Below, in pieces: positions 46,047 through 56,796 of a DNA stretch of 64,000 nucleotides. Both the position numbers and the translations under genes were made by a program. Within the stretch, counting starts at the first letter, position 1, and each line of letters begins with the position of its first letter. The stretch is from the NCBI GenBank assembly GCA_023129075.1, contig JAGMCT010000013.1, forward strand, positions 50,677-114,676, written 5' to 3'. This DNA comes from Microcaldota archaeon (GTDB lineage Archaea; Micrarchaeota; Micrarchaeia; Anstonellales; Bilamarchaeaceae). The notes under the pieces were generated by a model, which was not told the DNA's origin, made no database searches, and worked only from the letters and a program-made list of their open reading frames with translations.

Positions 46047-46730
46047 CTAAATTTTATTCAGAACGTCCTTTATCTTACTTATCTCCTTCTTTGTAATAAT
46101 AAGTGGAATCCTTTCCTTTTCCGAAAGCTTTATCGCAAGCTTGTCTGCTTCCTTCAATCCATGCAGAACCACTGCCACAGGCTTGGAAGGGCTTACCCTT
46201 ATAACCACCATTGGACTCCTTCCTGAAGAAACCCCTGTAAAAATCATTACCTTCCCATTCATGTTGCTGTATATTCCTGTAAGAAAATTGTGCGGCATTT
46301 CAAGGATTACCTTCAAACTGTCAACCAATGTATATCCATATATCTTCTTTTCCTTTACTACATCTTCATTGGTTATTACCTTTCCGCCTATCAAATCTAT
46401 GAAATCAGAAAGGAGGAGACCTCTTGCAAACTCATGAACCTCAAAAAAGCTTTCTGTAGGCTCTGAACCTTCAAGCAGTTTCTGTGTAATAAAACCTCCT
46501 TTTTTCATATCAATCTCAAAAAGGGCGTTCACAAATCTGCTTATGATTGCGGTTCCCGGGGATTTCCTTCTGTTGCTCTCATAATCACTTATTGTTGAGA
46601 CGGTTATACCAAGATATTCAGCAAGCTCGGATTGAGTAATACTGAAGAGTTCTCTCCATTTCTTCATTGTGGAGCCAGGGTCTGAAGAAAGGGTTATTTC
46701 TCCGGCAAGCCTGAGCTTTAACTTTTCCAT
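46047..46730 (-). CDS. XRE-type HTH transcription regulator
   Basis: 227 residues. HTH near residues 29-55 (ITQSELAEYLGITVSTISDYESNRR), then an alpha/beta sensor-like domain of about 150 residues. This type of regulator is often found beside archaeal HMGCS genes, and here it lies just upstream in the same direction, so control of the mevalonate operon is plausible. A TATA box (46750-46758) predicts a leaderless message. Confidence 0.87.
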   Translation of the reverse strand: MEKLKLRLAGEITLSSDPGSTMKKWRELFSITQSELAEYLGITVSTISDYESNRRKSPGTAIISRFVNALFEIDMKKGGFITQKLLEGSEPTESFFEVHEFARGLLLSDFIDLIGGKVITNEDVVKEKKIYGYTLVDSLKVILEMPHNFLTGIYSNMNGKVMIFTGVSSGRSPMVVIRVSPSKPVAVVLHGLKEADKLAIKLSEKERIPLIITKKEISKIKDVLNKI

Positions 46731-46749
46731 ATTTTTACCTTAATTGGGA

Positions 46750-46758
46750 TATATTTAA
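46750..46758 (-). promoter_or_regulatory. TATA box of the XRE regulator
   Basis: Minus-strand TTTAAATAT, centred about 25 bp before the ATG at 46730; leaderless start predicted. Confidence 0.5.
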
Positions 46759-46765
46759 AGTCTTT

Positions 46766-47074
46766 CTAAAGCCGTTCTGCAAGAAGGGAAAAGTATTCCT
46801 TTGCATCCTCAAGTGTTTTCCTTCCTTTCTTTGTCATTTTGTAATACTTTCTTTTTTCTTCCATCTCAGAACTTATGAGCTTCTCATCTTCCAATCTATT
46901 AAGTACAATATATATCATTACCCTGCTTGGCCTGAAAAAGAATTCCTGCTCTATTTCTTCAGGAAGGTTGTAAGCGTATATCTTTCCTCTTTCCTTTATT
47001 AAAGAGAGTAAATAGAGCCATAAGTTCTCTATGGTCAAGTGCCTTTTCAGTCTTCTTATTGGTCTTACTTCCTG
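46766..47074 (-). CDS. PadR-like winged-helix regulator
   Basis: 103 residues from the ATG at 47074, which follows the 1030-aa gene stop by 8 nt with a GTGAT site; a longer reading from 47116 overlaps that gene. The pattern LLSLIKERGKIYAYNLPEEI...IYIVLNRLEDEKLIS...KYYKMTKKGRKTLEDA is the PadR winged helix. As the last gene of the 16-kb membrane cluster it may regulate that cluster. Confidence 0.83.
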   Translation of the reverse strand, partial: QEVRPIRRLKRHLTIENLWLYLLSLIKERGKIYAYNLPEEIEQEFFFRPSRVMIYIVLNRLEDEKLISSEMEEKRKYYKMTKKGRKTLEDAKEYFSLLAERL

Positions 47075-47082
47075 CATAAAAA

Positions 47083-50000
47083 TCACGCTTTGGGTTTTTT
47101 CTTCCTTGAAGCCCACTTCTTGAGGGGTGTTCTTGGGAGTGATCTAGACTTCACAATACTTGTCTTTTTTCTTTCCTTTGCCCTCTCTCCAGGACCACGA
47201 CTAATAAACTTCTGAAAATCAGTAGTTAAAGCATTCTCTTTTTTATTTTTCTTTTCCTCTATAGTTTCTAATGCCTTACCCATTGCTTTGCTGTCTGTTC
47301 CATCAATAAAGGGTTTTACATCAGTATAAAGCTCAAAGCCTTCCTTTGTAACTTTGCTTAATGTTTTTTGCCTGTTCCCTGCATCCTCAAGTTTTAGATT
47401 GGTCTGTTCTCTTAAAGTTTTTATACTGTCCATCTCTACTCCTATTGCTCTTTTTCTGTCAGTGTTAATCTTTTCTTTCAACTCCTTATTTAGTGAATTT
47501 TCTCTTTCTTTTAATGCATACAAGTCCCCCCTTGCTTTAATCACATCTCCTGCTGCATTGTCTCTGGCTTTGTCTCTAGCTGTTTCAAACTTCTTAAATT
47601 CTCCATACTCCTTTCTTAATCCGGCCTTAGTTTCCTGAAGGGTTAATTCCGTTTTGAGAGGATTATAGTCAATGACTCCTTCCTTTGTTTCAAAGCAGGA
47701 TGCTTGCATATATGCCCTATTATATTGTTTGTAATCAGAAAACCTCTTTTCATTCTTAGAAGCAAACTTGAAACTATCATCCATGTATTCCTTTGCTCTT
47801 GCAGCAGAAACCGATTCAGTAAGACGGGGAGATTCCACCAGAGCTTTTAAAGCAACAACGTTGGCACTCTTTGCTCCAACTGGTATCTCTTCGTATCTTT
47901 TAACTGCTTCTATAACAGCCACTGCACCTAAATTTTTAGAAATCCTGCCTGCTTCTGTTTTATAGGTTTTTATATCAGAATGATTTGCAACATCGCTGAA
48001 CTTAGAAGAAAGCAGTATTGAAGCAGCGGCATAATTATTGAATTTAGTTTGTTCAATTTGTGGTGCACTAACCTTTTCATTAAGAGCGATTGAAGGAGCG
48101 CTTGTTATTGCAGTATGAAACCATTTCTCTCCAGCCTTGGTTTTACCCTCTGCAAAATTCTGTTTCGCCATCATAAGTGAATAATCAGTATAGGCTGTCT
48201 GTTTCTTCAGACTCACAGTAGGAGAGCTTACAAATTTCTTTATTTCTGCTGGTTTTGCTGAAAAATCCTTGCCTAATGTTTCGGTGTAGGAAACACCTTT
48301 TAACCCTGAATCCACCAGAGCTTTTTCTACATTTTCTGTTTTCCCAACCCCAAAAACTCCATAATCAGTTGCATATGGTTTCCTTTCTGCTTCTCCTGCA
48401 CCTACAAATCCTTTTATTATATTGTCATCCATCCCGGAGGTCATACCCTTAACTGAATTAAAATCCGAAACAAAATTTTTCGCCCCTCCTTTTTCCCCAT
48501 AACCAATATTCTTCATTTCAACTTTGCCAATTTCCTTCATTTCTCCTGTTCCAGGGTTAAACACCTGCACCACTGTTTCTTGCATTGGATTTCCTTTTTT
48601 ATCCTTAATAACTTCTCCTTTTTTATTAACGACATCACGAGTAACAACGCTTGCAGTGACGCCTGAAAGTTCAGAAATTGCGGATACTCCTGATCCTTTG
48701 ACAATGGCTGCAGAATGCTCATAAAGACTGGTTGCTGCATTTAGTCTTGTAGCTTTATATCCATCATATGCTCTACTGTCAGCAGATGAAGACATATCAA
48801 ACTCTACCGTATTCCCTGTAATTGTATTCGTTATTATTGCTTTCACAACTTCTCCTTTTTCATTCTTTTCTTCTTCAACCTCTTGTCTTGCATACATGGC
48901 ATTCCTTGCATATACTTCTTTCAGGCTTTCTTTTTTCTGTGTTCCTCTAAATAAACCCATTTGTTTTCCTAAGAAAACCAATCCGCCGATATTAGAAGAT
49001 TGTGCTATATTGCCGATAATCGAACTGGAACTCCTATACGCATCTGTATCCGTTCCCTTGGCTCGTGCACCCTTTATTATTCCTTTTGCCTCCATAATCG
49101 CTCCAATCCCTGTTATTGATTTAACAAGGTTTACGAATCCCTGTCCTGTAAAAATCTTTCCAGTTAAGATTGCATCTCCAACTGCTTTAGCAGGCATTCC
49201 TCCTGTCATACCTGCTTCCTTTCCTGCCATAGCCGCTGCCTTTGCGTCTTTCCCTGAACCTCCTCCTTTACCCTTTGCTGCTTTTACAGCTTCTCCAAGT
49301 GTTTTCTCTGCATCAACAGCTGCAGCTCCGGTTGCTTTTGCAAGACCTGCCTTCATTGCTGCAGAAGCAATGTTCACAGCACTAAATGACATACCTCGCC
49401 CTCTTATTGCTCTTCTTGAACCCATAGAAAACTTCGGGCCTCTGAAATCAAAGCCTGCAAAAGGATTCCTTCCCAACATGAACATGCCCCCTGCAAGCAA
49501 ACCAAACAAGAGAAGTATGGGGAGACAGAATGCCATCTCTATATCAGATTTAGGAAGTTGAGCGACCTTTTCATAGGGAAAATTTACTGTTGTGGGAAAG
49601 AGAGCAGGTTCTACTCCTTCAACAAGTGCTATCTCAGGCCAGCCCGCATCAACATAATTCTTGCATGCAGGTATACTATCCAAGGTTGCCATTGGCTGCT
49701 GCAGGCAGGCTTCTATCATGCAATCAACAGATACATTAGTACAGCAAAAAATAAACTTAAAAGTGCATCCATCTTCAATACAATAATCAAGGTCAGAGAA
49801 ATCAAAAACTGCTTTTCCATCTTCATTAGTATGCATCTTGCATCGGTGCCTCTTCTTTGCATCCCTATCAATTACAACTGCAAAGATTGTTGCCTCCTCA
49901 ACAGGTCTTCTTACTCCTGATTTCTCCTGTGCAAGTATTACTTCTATCTTATATATATCCTTCTCTGCACTTATGTTGCTCACAGGCATCATAAATGGAA

Positions 50001-50175
50001 TATCCGACAAAGGGTCGGGACAGCCTTCGCACGGACTGTATTCAAATGTTGCAAGCCAGTCAGTCAGAGGAAGATTTGGTGTTTCAATATATTGCATATG
50101 GGGGGGAATAGTGCTTTGAAACTCTTGTGCAAACGAAAAGGAAAACAACAAGAGAAATAAAATCCAGAATCTCAT
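47083..50175 (-). CDS. 1030-aa membrane-anchored protein of the surface cluster
   Basis: Signal peptide (residues 1-16, cleavage after FAQ), a Cys-containing extracellular beta domain to about residue 220, a membrane helix near 222-243 (CLPILLLFGLLAGGMFML), and a 780-residue cytoplasmic part that is Ala/Gly/Lys-rich and largely helical, with coiled-coil character near residues 870-990. No ATPase motif. Leaderless from a TATA at 50198-50206. Probably joins the exterior apparatus to cytoplasmic partners (inference). Confidence 0.83.
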   Translation of the reverse strand: MRFWILFLLLFSFSFAQEFQSTIPPHMQYIETPNLPLTDWLATFEYSPCEGCPDPLSDIPFMMPVSNISAEKDIYKIEVILAQEKSGVRRPVEEATIFAVVIDRDAKKRHRCKMHTNEDGKAVFDFSDLDYCIEDGCTFKFIFCCTNVSVDCMIEACLQQPMATLDSIPACKNYVDAGWPEIALVEGVEPALFPTTVNFPYEKVAQLPKSDIEMAFCLPILLLFGLLAGGMFMLGRNPFAGFDFRGPKFSMGSRRAIRGRGMSFSAVNIASAAMKAGLAKATGAAAVDAEKTLGEAVKAAKGKGGGSGKDAKAAAMAGKEAGMTGGMPAKAVGDAILTGKIFTGQGFVNLVKSITGIGAIMEAKGIIKGARAKGTDTDAYRSSSSIIGNIAQSSNIGGLVFLGKQMGLFRGTQKKESLKEVYARNAMYARQEVEEEKNEKGEVVKAIITNTITGNTVEFDMSSSADSRAYDGYKATRLNAATSLYEHSAAIVKGSGVSAISELSGVTASVVTRDVVNKKGEVIKDKKGNPMQETVVQVFNPGTGEMKEIGKVEMKNIGYGEKGGAKNFVSDFNSVKGMTSGMDDNIIKGFVGAGEAERKPYATDYGVFGVGKTENVEKALVDSGLKGVSYTETLGKDFSAKPAEIKKFVSSPTVSLKKQTAYTDYSLMMAKQNFAEGKTKAGEKWFHTAITSAPSIALNEKVSAPQIEQTKFNNYAAASILLSSKFSDVANHSDIKTYKTEAGRISKNLGAVAVIEAVKRYEEIPVGAKSANVVALKALVESPRLTESVSAARAKEYMDDSFKFASKNEKRFSDYKQYNRAYMQASCFETKEGVIDYNPLKTELTLQETKAGLRKEYGEFKKFETARDKARDNAAGDVIKARGDLYALKERENSLNKELKEKINTDRKRAIGVEMDSIKTLREQTNLKLEDAGNRQKTLSKVTKEGFELYTDVKPFIDGTDSKAMGKALETIEEKKNKKENALTTDFQKFISRGPGERAKERKKTSIVKSRSLPRTPLKKWASRKKKPKA

Positions 50176-50197
50176 AAATGAAATACTATATTATACT

Positions 50198-50206
50198 TTA
50201 AAAATC
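50198..50206 (-). promoter_or_regulatory. TATA box of the 1030-aa gene
   Basis: Minus-strand ATTTTTAAA centred 27 bp before the ATG at 50175, giving this gene its own leaderless promoter inside the cluster. Confidence 0.55.
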
Positions 50207-50237
50207 TAACTATATCTATGGTATTATTATTCCAACC

Positions 50238-53200
50238 CTAAGGTTGTACATGTACCGGTTCTGTGTAAATACATCGACCACACTTTTCACTCCACAGAGA
50301 AATCCCAGGACATTCATCGCTTGGAACAAGGCACTCCTGAAAATCCTCATACCAATAATTGCCCTCGCCACAGTATGTCAGGACATTGACGCACTCCTGT
50401 GTTTCTTCAACCCATCCTTCATTGGAAGAACAGGCCGTTCCTGAGGCTACGCATTCATCGCCAACCTTGACTTCACCGACTTTGCATCCATTATCCAGAA
50501 TACATGCATATTCTTCTTCCTTATATTCTCCAAAATCACAAATACATTCCTCCAAATCAGCATCCCAGTAAGCTCCATGTCCACATATTGCTTCTTCAAA
50601 AGGAGCACATGTCTGAGTTTCGCTGTCCCATTCCTCCCCAAGTTCGCAGATACTTTCGCATTCTCCTGTATCTGGATTAAATTCCTCTCCTTCTCCGCAT
50701 TCTTCTGTTGATGGAATGCATTCTCCTGTAACAGGGTCTAATTCCTGTCCCTGCGGACAGACGCTCTCGACTTCGCATTTATAATAATACCAGAAACCAG
50801 CACGTTTTGGCTCAAAACCCTCAGGACAAAACATAAGACATTTGCCATCAACAGAATCAAACCTATGATAGTTAGAAATACTCTCACAGTCCTCAGGAGA
50901 ATAAATATATATATCCGAGTAACTTCCATCCTTCTCACATATTATTCTAGTCGTACAAACCTGAATAGAATCACAGTCAAACAATTTACAAGAACCAGCG
51001 TAGATATCAAAGAAAGAATATTTGGGGGGTCTATGCATACTACATCCATAAACATCAACACACTCTGTTTTATCCGAGCTCCAGATATAACCTTCCTTAC
51101 ATCTATGCTCACCACCTACACAACCACATACGTCTTCATCCCAAGAATACTCTCCAGTGCAGGGAATTACGCACATTTTCTTCCCCTTGCACATTACACT
51201 AACTTCACCAGCTGCACAAGTTACAGGGGCCTTTGGACAATTCAGGCATTTGCAGGAAATTGTTCTTTTTGTTATGGGTATCTCAAACCCGCATATCTCT
51301 GGGTCCAGGTCCACAGTACCGCAGTCAGCAAGGTCGCTCCCATCCTTAGGAAATATTATTGCTTCCGGAGCATAGAAATCCGATGGAAGTGTTTTGAAAG
51401 AATAATTTTTAAGCGAACAAGGAATGGTCTCATATTTTCCCTCTATGCTCCCTACATAATCCGCATAAAGGTCCATATTATCCTGGTCTATCTCTACATT
51501 CACCTGCTCTATTGTTCCATCCTCATAAGTAATGGAGCATTTAAGCTCAACAGAGTCAAGTGTGCATGTATCTTCCGTGAGGCAGTTATCAGGCCATTTA
51601 ACATTAGAACCTTTCTTATATCCCTCACAAAAGGGTCCGACACCGTTGAACTGTCCATTGCAAAGACCAGAGTCATCAAACACTGTACAAGGGATACATG
51701 GACACTTCTCAGCTATCCCTACTTTTTGGGTAAATGTTCGGTATTTATAGCCTACAAAAAGGCGTGATGCTGCATAGACATCATCAAAAGGTCCATCATC
51801 CAATTTATAAACATTAAAAGGCCCATCTCCTATATCTCTTTTCACTAAACTTGAATCAAATTCTGTTTCCCATTGCTCATACACAAAACCGAAATTTCCG
51901 CTTCTCACAAGATTCTGGGTATTTTCAGATAAATACTGTGCATACTCTCCTCCCGGATCAGGAGATGCTCCTTCTAAAAGAAGTATGTTCGGCTTTCCGA
52001 ATAACCTTAGAAGTTCTCTTCCAACCCCTAAATGTGCTTTGTAAAACTCTTCAGGTAGACCACCATAGTAAAAATGGTCTGGACAAGCAGCTACTTCTAT
52101 GAAATCAACTGCTTCAATTAATTCAGTATTACACATGGAGTCAGGAACCGAGCATGGTTTCTCTTCAGTATTTTCAAACAAAATAGAAACATCCCTTATA
52201 ATACTTTTGGCATAGCGTTCACTAGGAGTTAAATCTACCTGGCCATCTAAACTTACTGTATATATTTGCACCCCAACCAAACACTTAGGACATAACCTCC
52301 TTATCTTTGAGGAAGCATCTATTACACGTTGCTTAAGGTCGGCATCCATAACATTATTGGAATCAAAATACGCAACTATATAAACGATGGGACCTTGGTT
52401 TTTTATTCTCCTAACTATGGATTCAAAGGGTTTTTCAGGGACATAAGATCCTCCTAATTCTTCCTTAGCCCATTCAGGAAAATCGTTATAATTCTCAAGA
52501 CCACGGCAACCCTGCAGGCACTCCTTCAGGCACTCAGTTGGAGAAGATAGAGGATTATCCTCACAGAAAATATCACAGGAAATATCACAGAAATCCTTAC
52601 AGTAAGGAGCATGTTCATCCCTTGAAGTTGAAAAATCCTCATAAAACTCATTAGCAGAGATATCCACAACAGGAAGAACTCCTCTCTGGAGATATTCCTT
52701 TATTTTATCTCTTAAATAAAGAGAATCCGGAACCCCCATAGACCAGCTGGTAAGCCCTATCCATGACCTATATTCCGTTGGGTCATCCAATTTTGGAACA
52801 CGGCAGACAGGTATGAACTCCTCATCCATACCCGGGATCACCATCAAGGGATAATGCCCAAATTCATCAGTAGGACAATTAAATAAATTAGGAGAAGAAG
52901 GTTTTACTTCTTCTCTTGCTAGATTTACAAAACTGCATGATTCACACCATCCAAAGCGGTGGAGTTCAAGGCCAGTAAACAGGTTCATATAACAATCCCC
53001 AATTTTATATTTATTCAACTCTGTAACAAAGGAATCGGTAGTAGGAACTGCAACTGTTGCCCAAGGAGAGTATGCTTTACAGCTCAGGTCATCATTGTGT
53101 TCAACACAAAAATATTCAGGATCATTAAAATTATTCTGACACCACGCTCCAGCATCTGCGGCTGCCTGAAAGGCAACCCACTCATTAGAAATGCTTTTCA

Positions 53201-55805
53201 TTCTAGGGTAGCCTTCTATAAAGGGGTATGGACATGTGTGAATCGTAATATTCTGACTTATTTCATCAGGGTCACCACAACCCATCCAATACAGATAATT
53301 ATGCGGACCATTTATACTCTTCGAAACATCAAATGTGGGCTTTGTCATATCAAAAAAATAATCCACATTATTGACATACTCCGCATTTACCACTACCCCA
53401 TTGAAAGTAGCGTGAGCACCTGCACGAAACTGATAAAAAAAGGAAGGCATCCCCAGGTTTTGGAGGTAGAGCGCTTCTTCTTTTTCCTTACACTCTCCTT
53501 CATCATTCTTTATCGATATATCAAATTTAAACTCATCAAAAAACAAGTCATCTTCTAAAGCACCCGCGTAATACTTATCCCAACTTTTCCACGCTGGCTC
53601 TCCATCACAGTCAATCTTATTAACATAATCAGTTTTAATGCCTAACCTTCCAAAACCAGATACTGTATTCATACCTGTAAAATCTTTGGTAGTCCATAAG
53701 AACATTGGAAAGGATATTATTCTGCTTACGTCATTTTCGTCCCACTCTTCATCATCCCATCCATGTCCACATGCAAAATTCTCAACAAGCTGCAGACCTA
53801 TTGCCTGTGGCCATTCCATCACTTCATCATCACATCCCTCTGGCCAACCATCACCAAGAGTGGCAACATCTCCAGGTGGGTACATGTGCTGTACAAAGTT
53901 AGCAATTTCATTATACTGGTTCTCAGACCCATATTTAGTTCCAAAATTATTCGAATCCAAGTAGATTTGAAAATCCATGGTATATGGACGCCTGTGAGCA
54001 CCAACAAGCTCTATAGACACACCACTCGACTCACCACTCAAATCCTGGTCATCAAATCTTACTGTGGACGGGTCTATCTCATAATTTATATCATAAGGGT
54101 CCTTTGCAAACTCAACATCCACCCCATAAACTACAAATACAGGAACAGATGTGCCTTCTGCAATATTTTTCGCTATAAATGAACGTGATTTCATTGGCTG
54201 TCCGGACTCTAATTTATACATTGTAACCTCATTACCACCAACGTCATCAAAATATTCCCAGTAATAAGTATCTGTTGTGCGTCCTGTTTTTACGGGATCG
54301 AGACCACAGACTGTTTCTCCTGCATCATTCATCTCACAATCACAATCTATTGCTATAGAGACCTGCTTCCCATCTATTTCAGTATAAGAAACACATGCAT
54401 ACCTTACATAATCCTCCCAACTGCATGCACCGCTCATGCAATCTGCTCCGGAAAGGCATTCATATTCAAAACCTGGTTTTATGGTTCCATCTTTGGTTCG
54501 GTGTATGTCTTTTCTTGGACGCGACTTCTCTCCATATGGCCAATCTTTCACAGGGTCTCCTGTATATAGATACTCTCCTTGCAGGAAACTGCCATAGCCT
54601 TTCAAACTGCTTGTTTTGTAATCAATTGCAAAATAAGGCGTGCCCTTTACTCCTCTTTCTTTTACTACGCTGGAGTAAACGGAGGCATAACTAGCCCAAG
54701 GAGTTTCATCATGCCAAGAATAGTCAAGAAGAGGAGAAAGAGGAGGGATGCTCTCGGAAGTTGTAGAAGGTGTTGAACATTCTTCATAACATTTCTGCGC
54801 GGTTGGAAACTCGTCATAAATAGTCCCATGAAGCTCCTCATCATACACTTCACTACATATGGAACTATGACCTATCCAAAGACCATGAAGAAGTATACAG
54901 TTACCACCATCCCACTCTATTCTTTTTGAATGGATTACCTTATACCCTCTAAAACCGCCTTCATGCTGATAATACCAGCACCTCAGATTACAATCATGAT
55001 GAGAATAAGAGGAGATATCATCATTAGTCTTGCAGACCCATTCTCCATTTAACAATTCTACATTCCCGGAATAAGAGCAAAGACTTCCAGCACGGTCATG
55101 GCCTACCTCAGTAAAACTATTACCACCAGCATCAAACTCCATATCAACAGCCAAATAATTCATATAGCGGTCCTTATCCCCCATTGGATTCAATCTGCAG
55201 TCAGCATCAGTAACCGGAAAGAAAACAGAGGAGATATCATATTCATTAAAAGTACTTCCAACCCCAAACCTGTATCCCAATGCATAAAGCTTTCCCTTGC
55301 TGTTCTGTATTGCACGCAGAAGCAGAGGGGTAAGTTTCTCAAACCTGCAGTCCACACCATAAAGGTTCCTTGTCTGGCCCTCAAAACCAACCTTATCCCT
55401 CTCTTCTGTAAAACTTGAGGTTGAAGGCGTGGGTTTAGGGAGATAACTGAAATCACCGCAGATAAGAGCTACACAATTTCCCCTGGTGCAGCCCGTTATC
55501 TCAAGCTCTCCGCATATAGGAATCAGCATAGTCTCAGTTTTACCAGGGGGGGTTACATTGCAGGTATTTACAAGAACGATTTTGTCCTCCTCTGTATCGC
55601 ATTTTTTACTCCCATCAGGATAAGCAAAACAGTACTCATCTTCGGTAAAATAATAGCAGAATTCTGTTGTGTATTTTGTTTCGTTTTCAAGAACGCATGT
55701 TCCATCCATAGTTGCATTATACCTTAAACAACAGTCGTAGAACTCAGGGTCATTGGTGCAGCCAAAAAGGAAAAGAAACAAAAATACAATCAATAATCTC
55801 TTCAT
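50238..55805 (-). CDS. Giant Cys-rich lipoprotein (1855 aa)
   Basis: Lipoprotein signal with lipobox LFGC (Cys 16). The mature protein is very rich in Cys and aromatic residues, implying many disulfides. Residues about 1030-1330 look like an alpha/beta barrel of glycoside-hydrolase type (RGVLPVVDISANEF, GPIVYIVAYFDS, PNILLLEGASPDP), tentative. The C-terminal 250 residues are EGF/TIL-like Cys repeats of the form CGEGEEFNPDTGEC. Its ATG overlaps the stop of the membrane protein before it (ATGA), so it is made with that apparatus. Confidence 0.85.
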   Translation of the reverse strand: MKRLLIVFLFLFLFGCTNDPEFYDCCLRYNATMDGTCVLENETKYTTEFCYYFTEDEYCFAYPDGSKKCDTEEDKIVLVNTCNVTPPGKTETMLIPICGELEITGCTRGNCVALICGDFSYLPKPTPSTSSFTEERDKVGFEGQTRNLYGVDCRFEKLTPLLLRAIQNSKGKLYALGYRFGVGSTFNEYDISSVFFPVTDADCRLNPMGDKDRYMNYLAVDMEFDAGGNSFTEVGHDRAGSLCSYSGNVELLNGEWVCKTNDDISSYSHHDCNLRCWYYQHEGGFRGYKVIHSKRIEWDGGNCILLHGLWIGHSSICSEVYDEELHGTIYDEFPTAQKCYEECSTPSTTSESIPPLSPLLDYSWHDETPWASYASVYSSVVKERGVKGTPYFAIDYKTSSLKGYGSFLQGEYLYTGDPVKDWPYGEKSRPRKDIHRTKDGTIKPGFEYECLSGADCMSGACSWEDYVRYACVSYTEIDGKQVSIAIDCDCEMNDAGETVCGLDPVKTGRTTDTYYWEYFDDVGGNEVTMYKLESGQPMKSRSFIAKNIAEGTSVPVFVVYGVDVEFAKDPYDINYEIDPSTVRFDDQDLSGESSGVSIELVGAHRRPYTMDFQIYLDSNNFGTKYGSENQYNEIANFVQHMYPPGDVATLGDGWPEGCDDEVMEWPQAIGLQLVENFACGHGWDDEEWDENDVSRIISFPMFLWTTKDFTGMNTVSGFGRLGIKTDYVNKIDCDGEPAWKSWDKYYAGALEDDLFFDEFKFDISIKNDEGECKEKEEALYLQNLGMPSFFYQFRAGAHATFNGVVVNAEYVNNVDYFFDMTKPTFDVSKSINGPHNYLYWMGCGDPDEISQNITIHTCPYPFIEGYPRMKSISNEWVAFQAAADAGAWCQNNFNDPEYFCVEHNDDLSCKAYSPWATVAVPTTDSFVTELNKYKIGDCYMNLFTGLELHRFGWCESCSFVNLAREEVKPSSPNLFNCPTDEFGHYPLMVIPGMDEEFIPVCRVPKLDDPTEYRSWIGLTSWSMGVPDSLYLRDKIKEYLQRGVLPVVDISANEFYEDFSTSRDEHAPYCKDFCDISCDIFCEDNPLSSPTECLKECLQGCRGLENYNDFPEWAKEELGGSYVPEKPFESIVRRIKNQGPIVYIVAYFDSNNVMDADLKQRVIDASSKIRRLCPKCLVGVQIYTVSLDGQVDLTPSERYAKSIIRDVSILFENTEEKPCSVPDSMCNTELIEAVDFIEVAACPDHFYYGGLPEEFYKAHLGVGRELLRLFGKPNILLLEGASPDPGGEYAQYLSENTQNLVRSGNFGFVYEQWETEFDSSLVKRDIGDGPFNVYKLDDGPFDDVYAASRLFVGYKYRTFTQKVGIAEKCPCIPCTVFDDSGLCNGQFNGVGPFCEGYKKGSNVKWPDNCLTEDTCTLDSVELKCSITYEDGTIEQVNVEIDQDNMDLYADYVGSIEGKYETIPCSLKNYSFKTLPSDFYAPEAIIFPKDGSDLADCGTVDLDPEICGFEIPITKRTISCKCLNCPKAPVTCAAGEVSVMCKGKKMCVIPCTGEYSWDEDVCGCVGGEHRCKEGYIWSSDKTECVDVYGCSMHRPPKYSFFDIYAGSCKLFDCDSIQVCTTRIICEKDGSYSDIYIYSPEDCESISNYHRFDSVDGKCLMFCPEGFEPKRAGFWYYYKCEVESVCPQGQELDPVTGECIPSTEECGEGEEFNPDTGECESICELGEEWDSETQTCAPFEEAICGHGAYWDADLEECICDFGEYKEEEYACILDNGCKVGEVKVGDECVASGTACSSNEGWVEETQECVNVLTYCGEGNYWYEDFQECLVPSDECPGISLWSEKCGRCIYTEPVHVQP

Positions 55806-56791
55806 AAAAATCTCACCAACATTCTTGAGAACAATCCGGCCTCCCCGCCGAGAATATTTGTAGCAAACCGTATGAACATAAGCGTTATTGAGAACGCAAT
55901 CATGTTATTGAAAAATATACTTAAAAATGTTTGCGAAACAAAATTCGCTATATCACTTGTTGCTGAAAAGGAAACAGCAGACTGGCTAAGCGTGCTTCCC
56001 CCTGCAGTTGAAAGCCCTCCAACGGTGACTCCGCTCATAGTTGGCAAGTTGCATGCCCCGACATATTGGGGCAGTTCTGGCGGAGGAATCTTAATCTTTC
56101 CCTGCATTGACATCATAGTAAGAATCCCGGGATATACAAAATAAAAACCAAGCCCTAATGCAATAAAGAATCCTCCAATTCCTCTGGTAAAATAAAAAGA
56201 ACGCAGTACTATTCCAAGCGGAAGGAATATATTAAGCATATTCTCTCCTATGTATTTAATGAGGAATAATTGGGAATTAAGAGCAATCTGCAGACCGACT
56301 ACCTTTTTGGCAACCGTATGATATCCCTCAACCTGCCTGTGCAAAGAGGAAATCCACAGCCCCTGAAATACCGGAACTCCATAAAAAGAGAATGTCAGCC
56401 AGTAGGTTCTCTCAGGCCCGATGTCATTTGTAACAATGCTCTCAAACATCAAATCCAAGTCCTCAAGAGAATCCTGCGTGCCTTTCAGAATAACATTCAG
56501 GGGATTAACATCCGGTCCCAAGGTGTCCTTAAAGGTGGCTTCAAGGATGGTCATCCCTGAAGTAATAATCCCAACAATCATTATTATAAGCAGTGCTGTT
56601 GCTGTGGATTGGAAGAATTCGGCTATTGCAAACCGCTTCATCCTTTCGCTGTTGAGAACATAGGAAACAAGATAAAGAAAGGTATTTATGGATAATGTTA
56701 TGAGCACGGCAAGCATAGCAATTACAAACCAACCCTCGCCAGGAGTCCAATGCCCCCAAAACGTCCCCACCATTACTCCATACTCCATCAT
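55802..56791 (-). CDS. Polytopic membrane protein, paralogue 6 of the cluster
   Basis: 329 residues, about seven membrane segments, no cleaved signal. It shares all three cluster motifs: RMKRFAIAEFFQS after the first helix, VLRSFYFTRGIGGFFIA mid-protein, and LGGEAGLFSRM at the C-terminus. AGGTGG precedes the paired ATGs. The extracellular loop before the last helices is Ser/Gly/Thr-rich. Overlaps the giant lipoprotein gene by 4 nt. Confidence 0.85.
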   Translation of the reverse strand: MMEYGVMVGTFWGHWTPGEGWFVIAMLAVLITLSINTFLYLVSYVLNSERMKRFAIAEFFQSTATALLIIMIVGIITSGMTILEATFKDTLGPDVNPLNVILKGTQDSLEDLDLMFESIVTNDIGPERTYWLTFSFYGVPVFQGLWISSLHRQVEGYHTVAKKVVGLQIALNSQLFLIKYIGENMLNIFLPLGIVLRSFYFTRGIGGFFIALGLGFYFVYPGILTMMSMQGKIKIPPPELPQYVGACNLPTMSGVTVGGLSTAGGSTLSQSAVSFSATSDIANFVSQTFLSIFFNNMIAFSITLMFIRFATNILGGEAGLFSRMLVRFL

Positions 56792-56796
56792 ACCAC

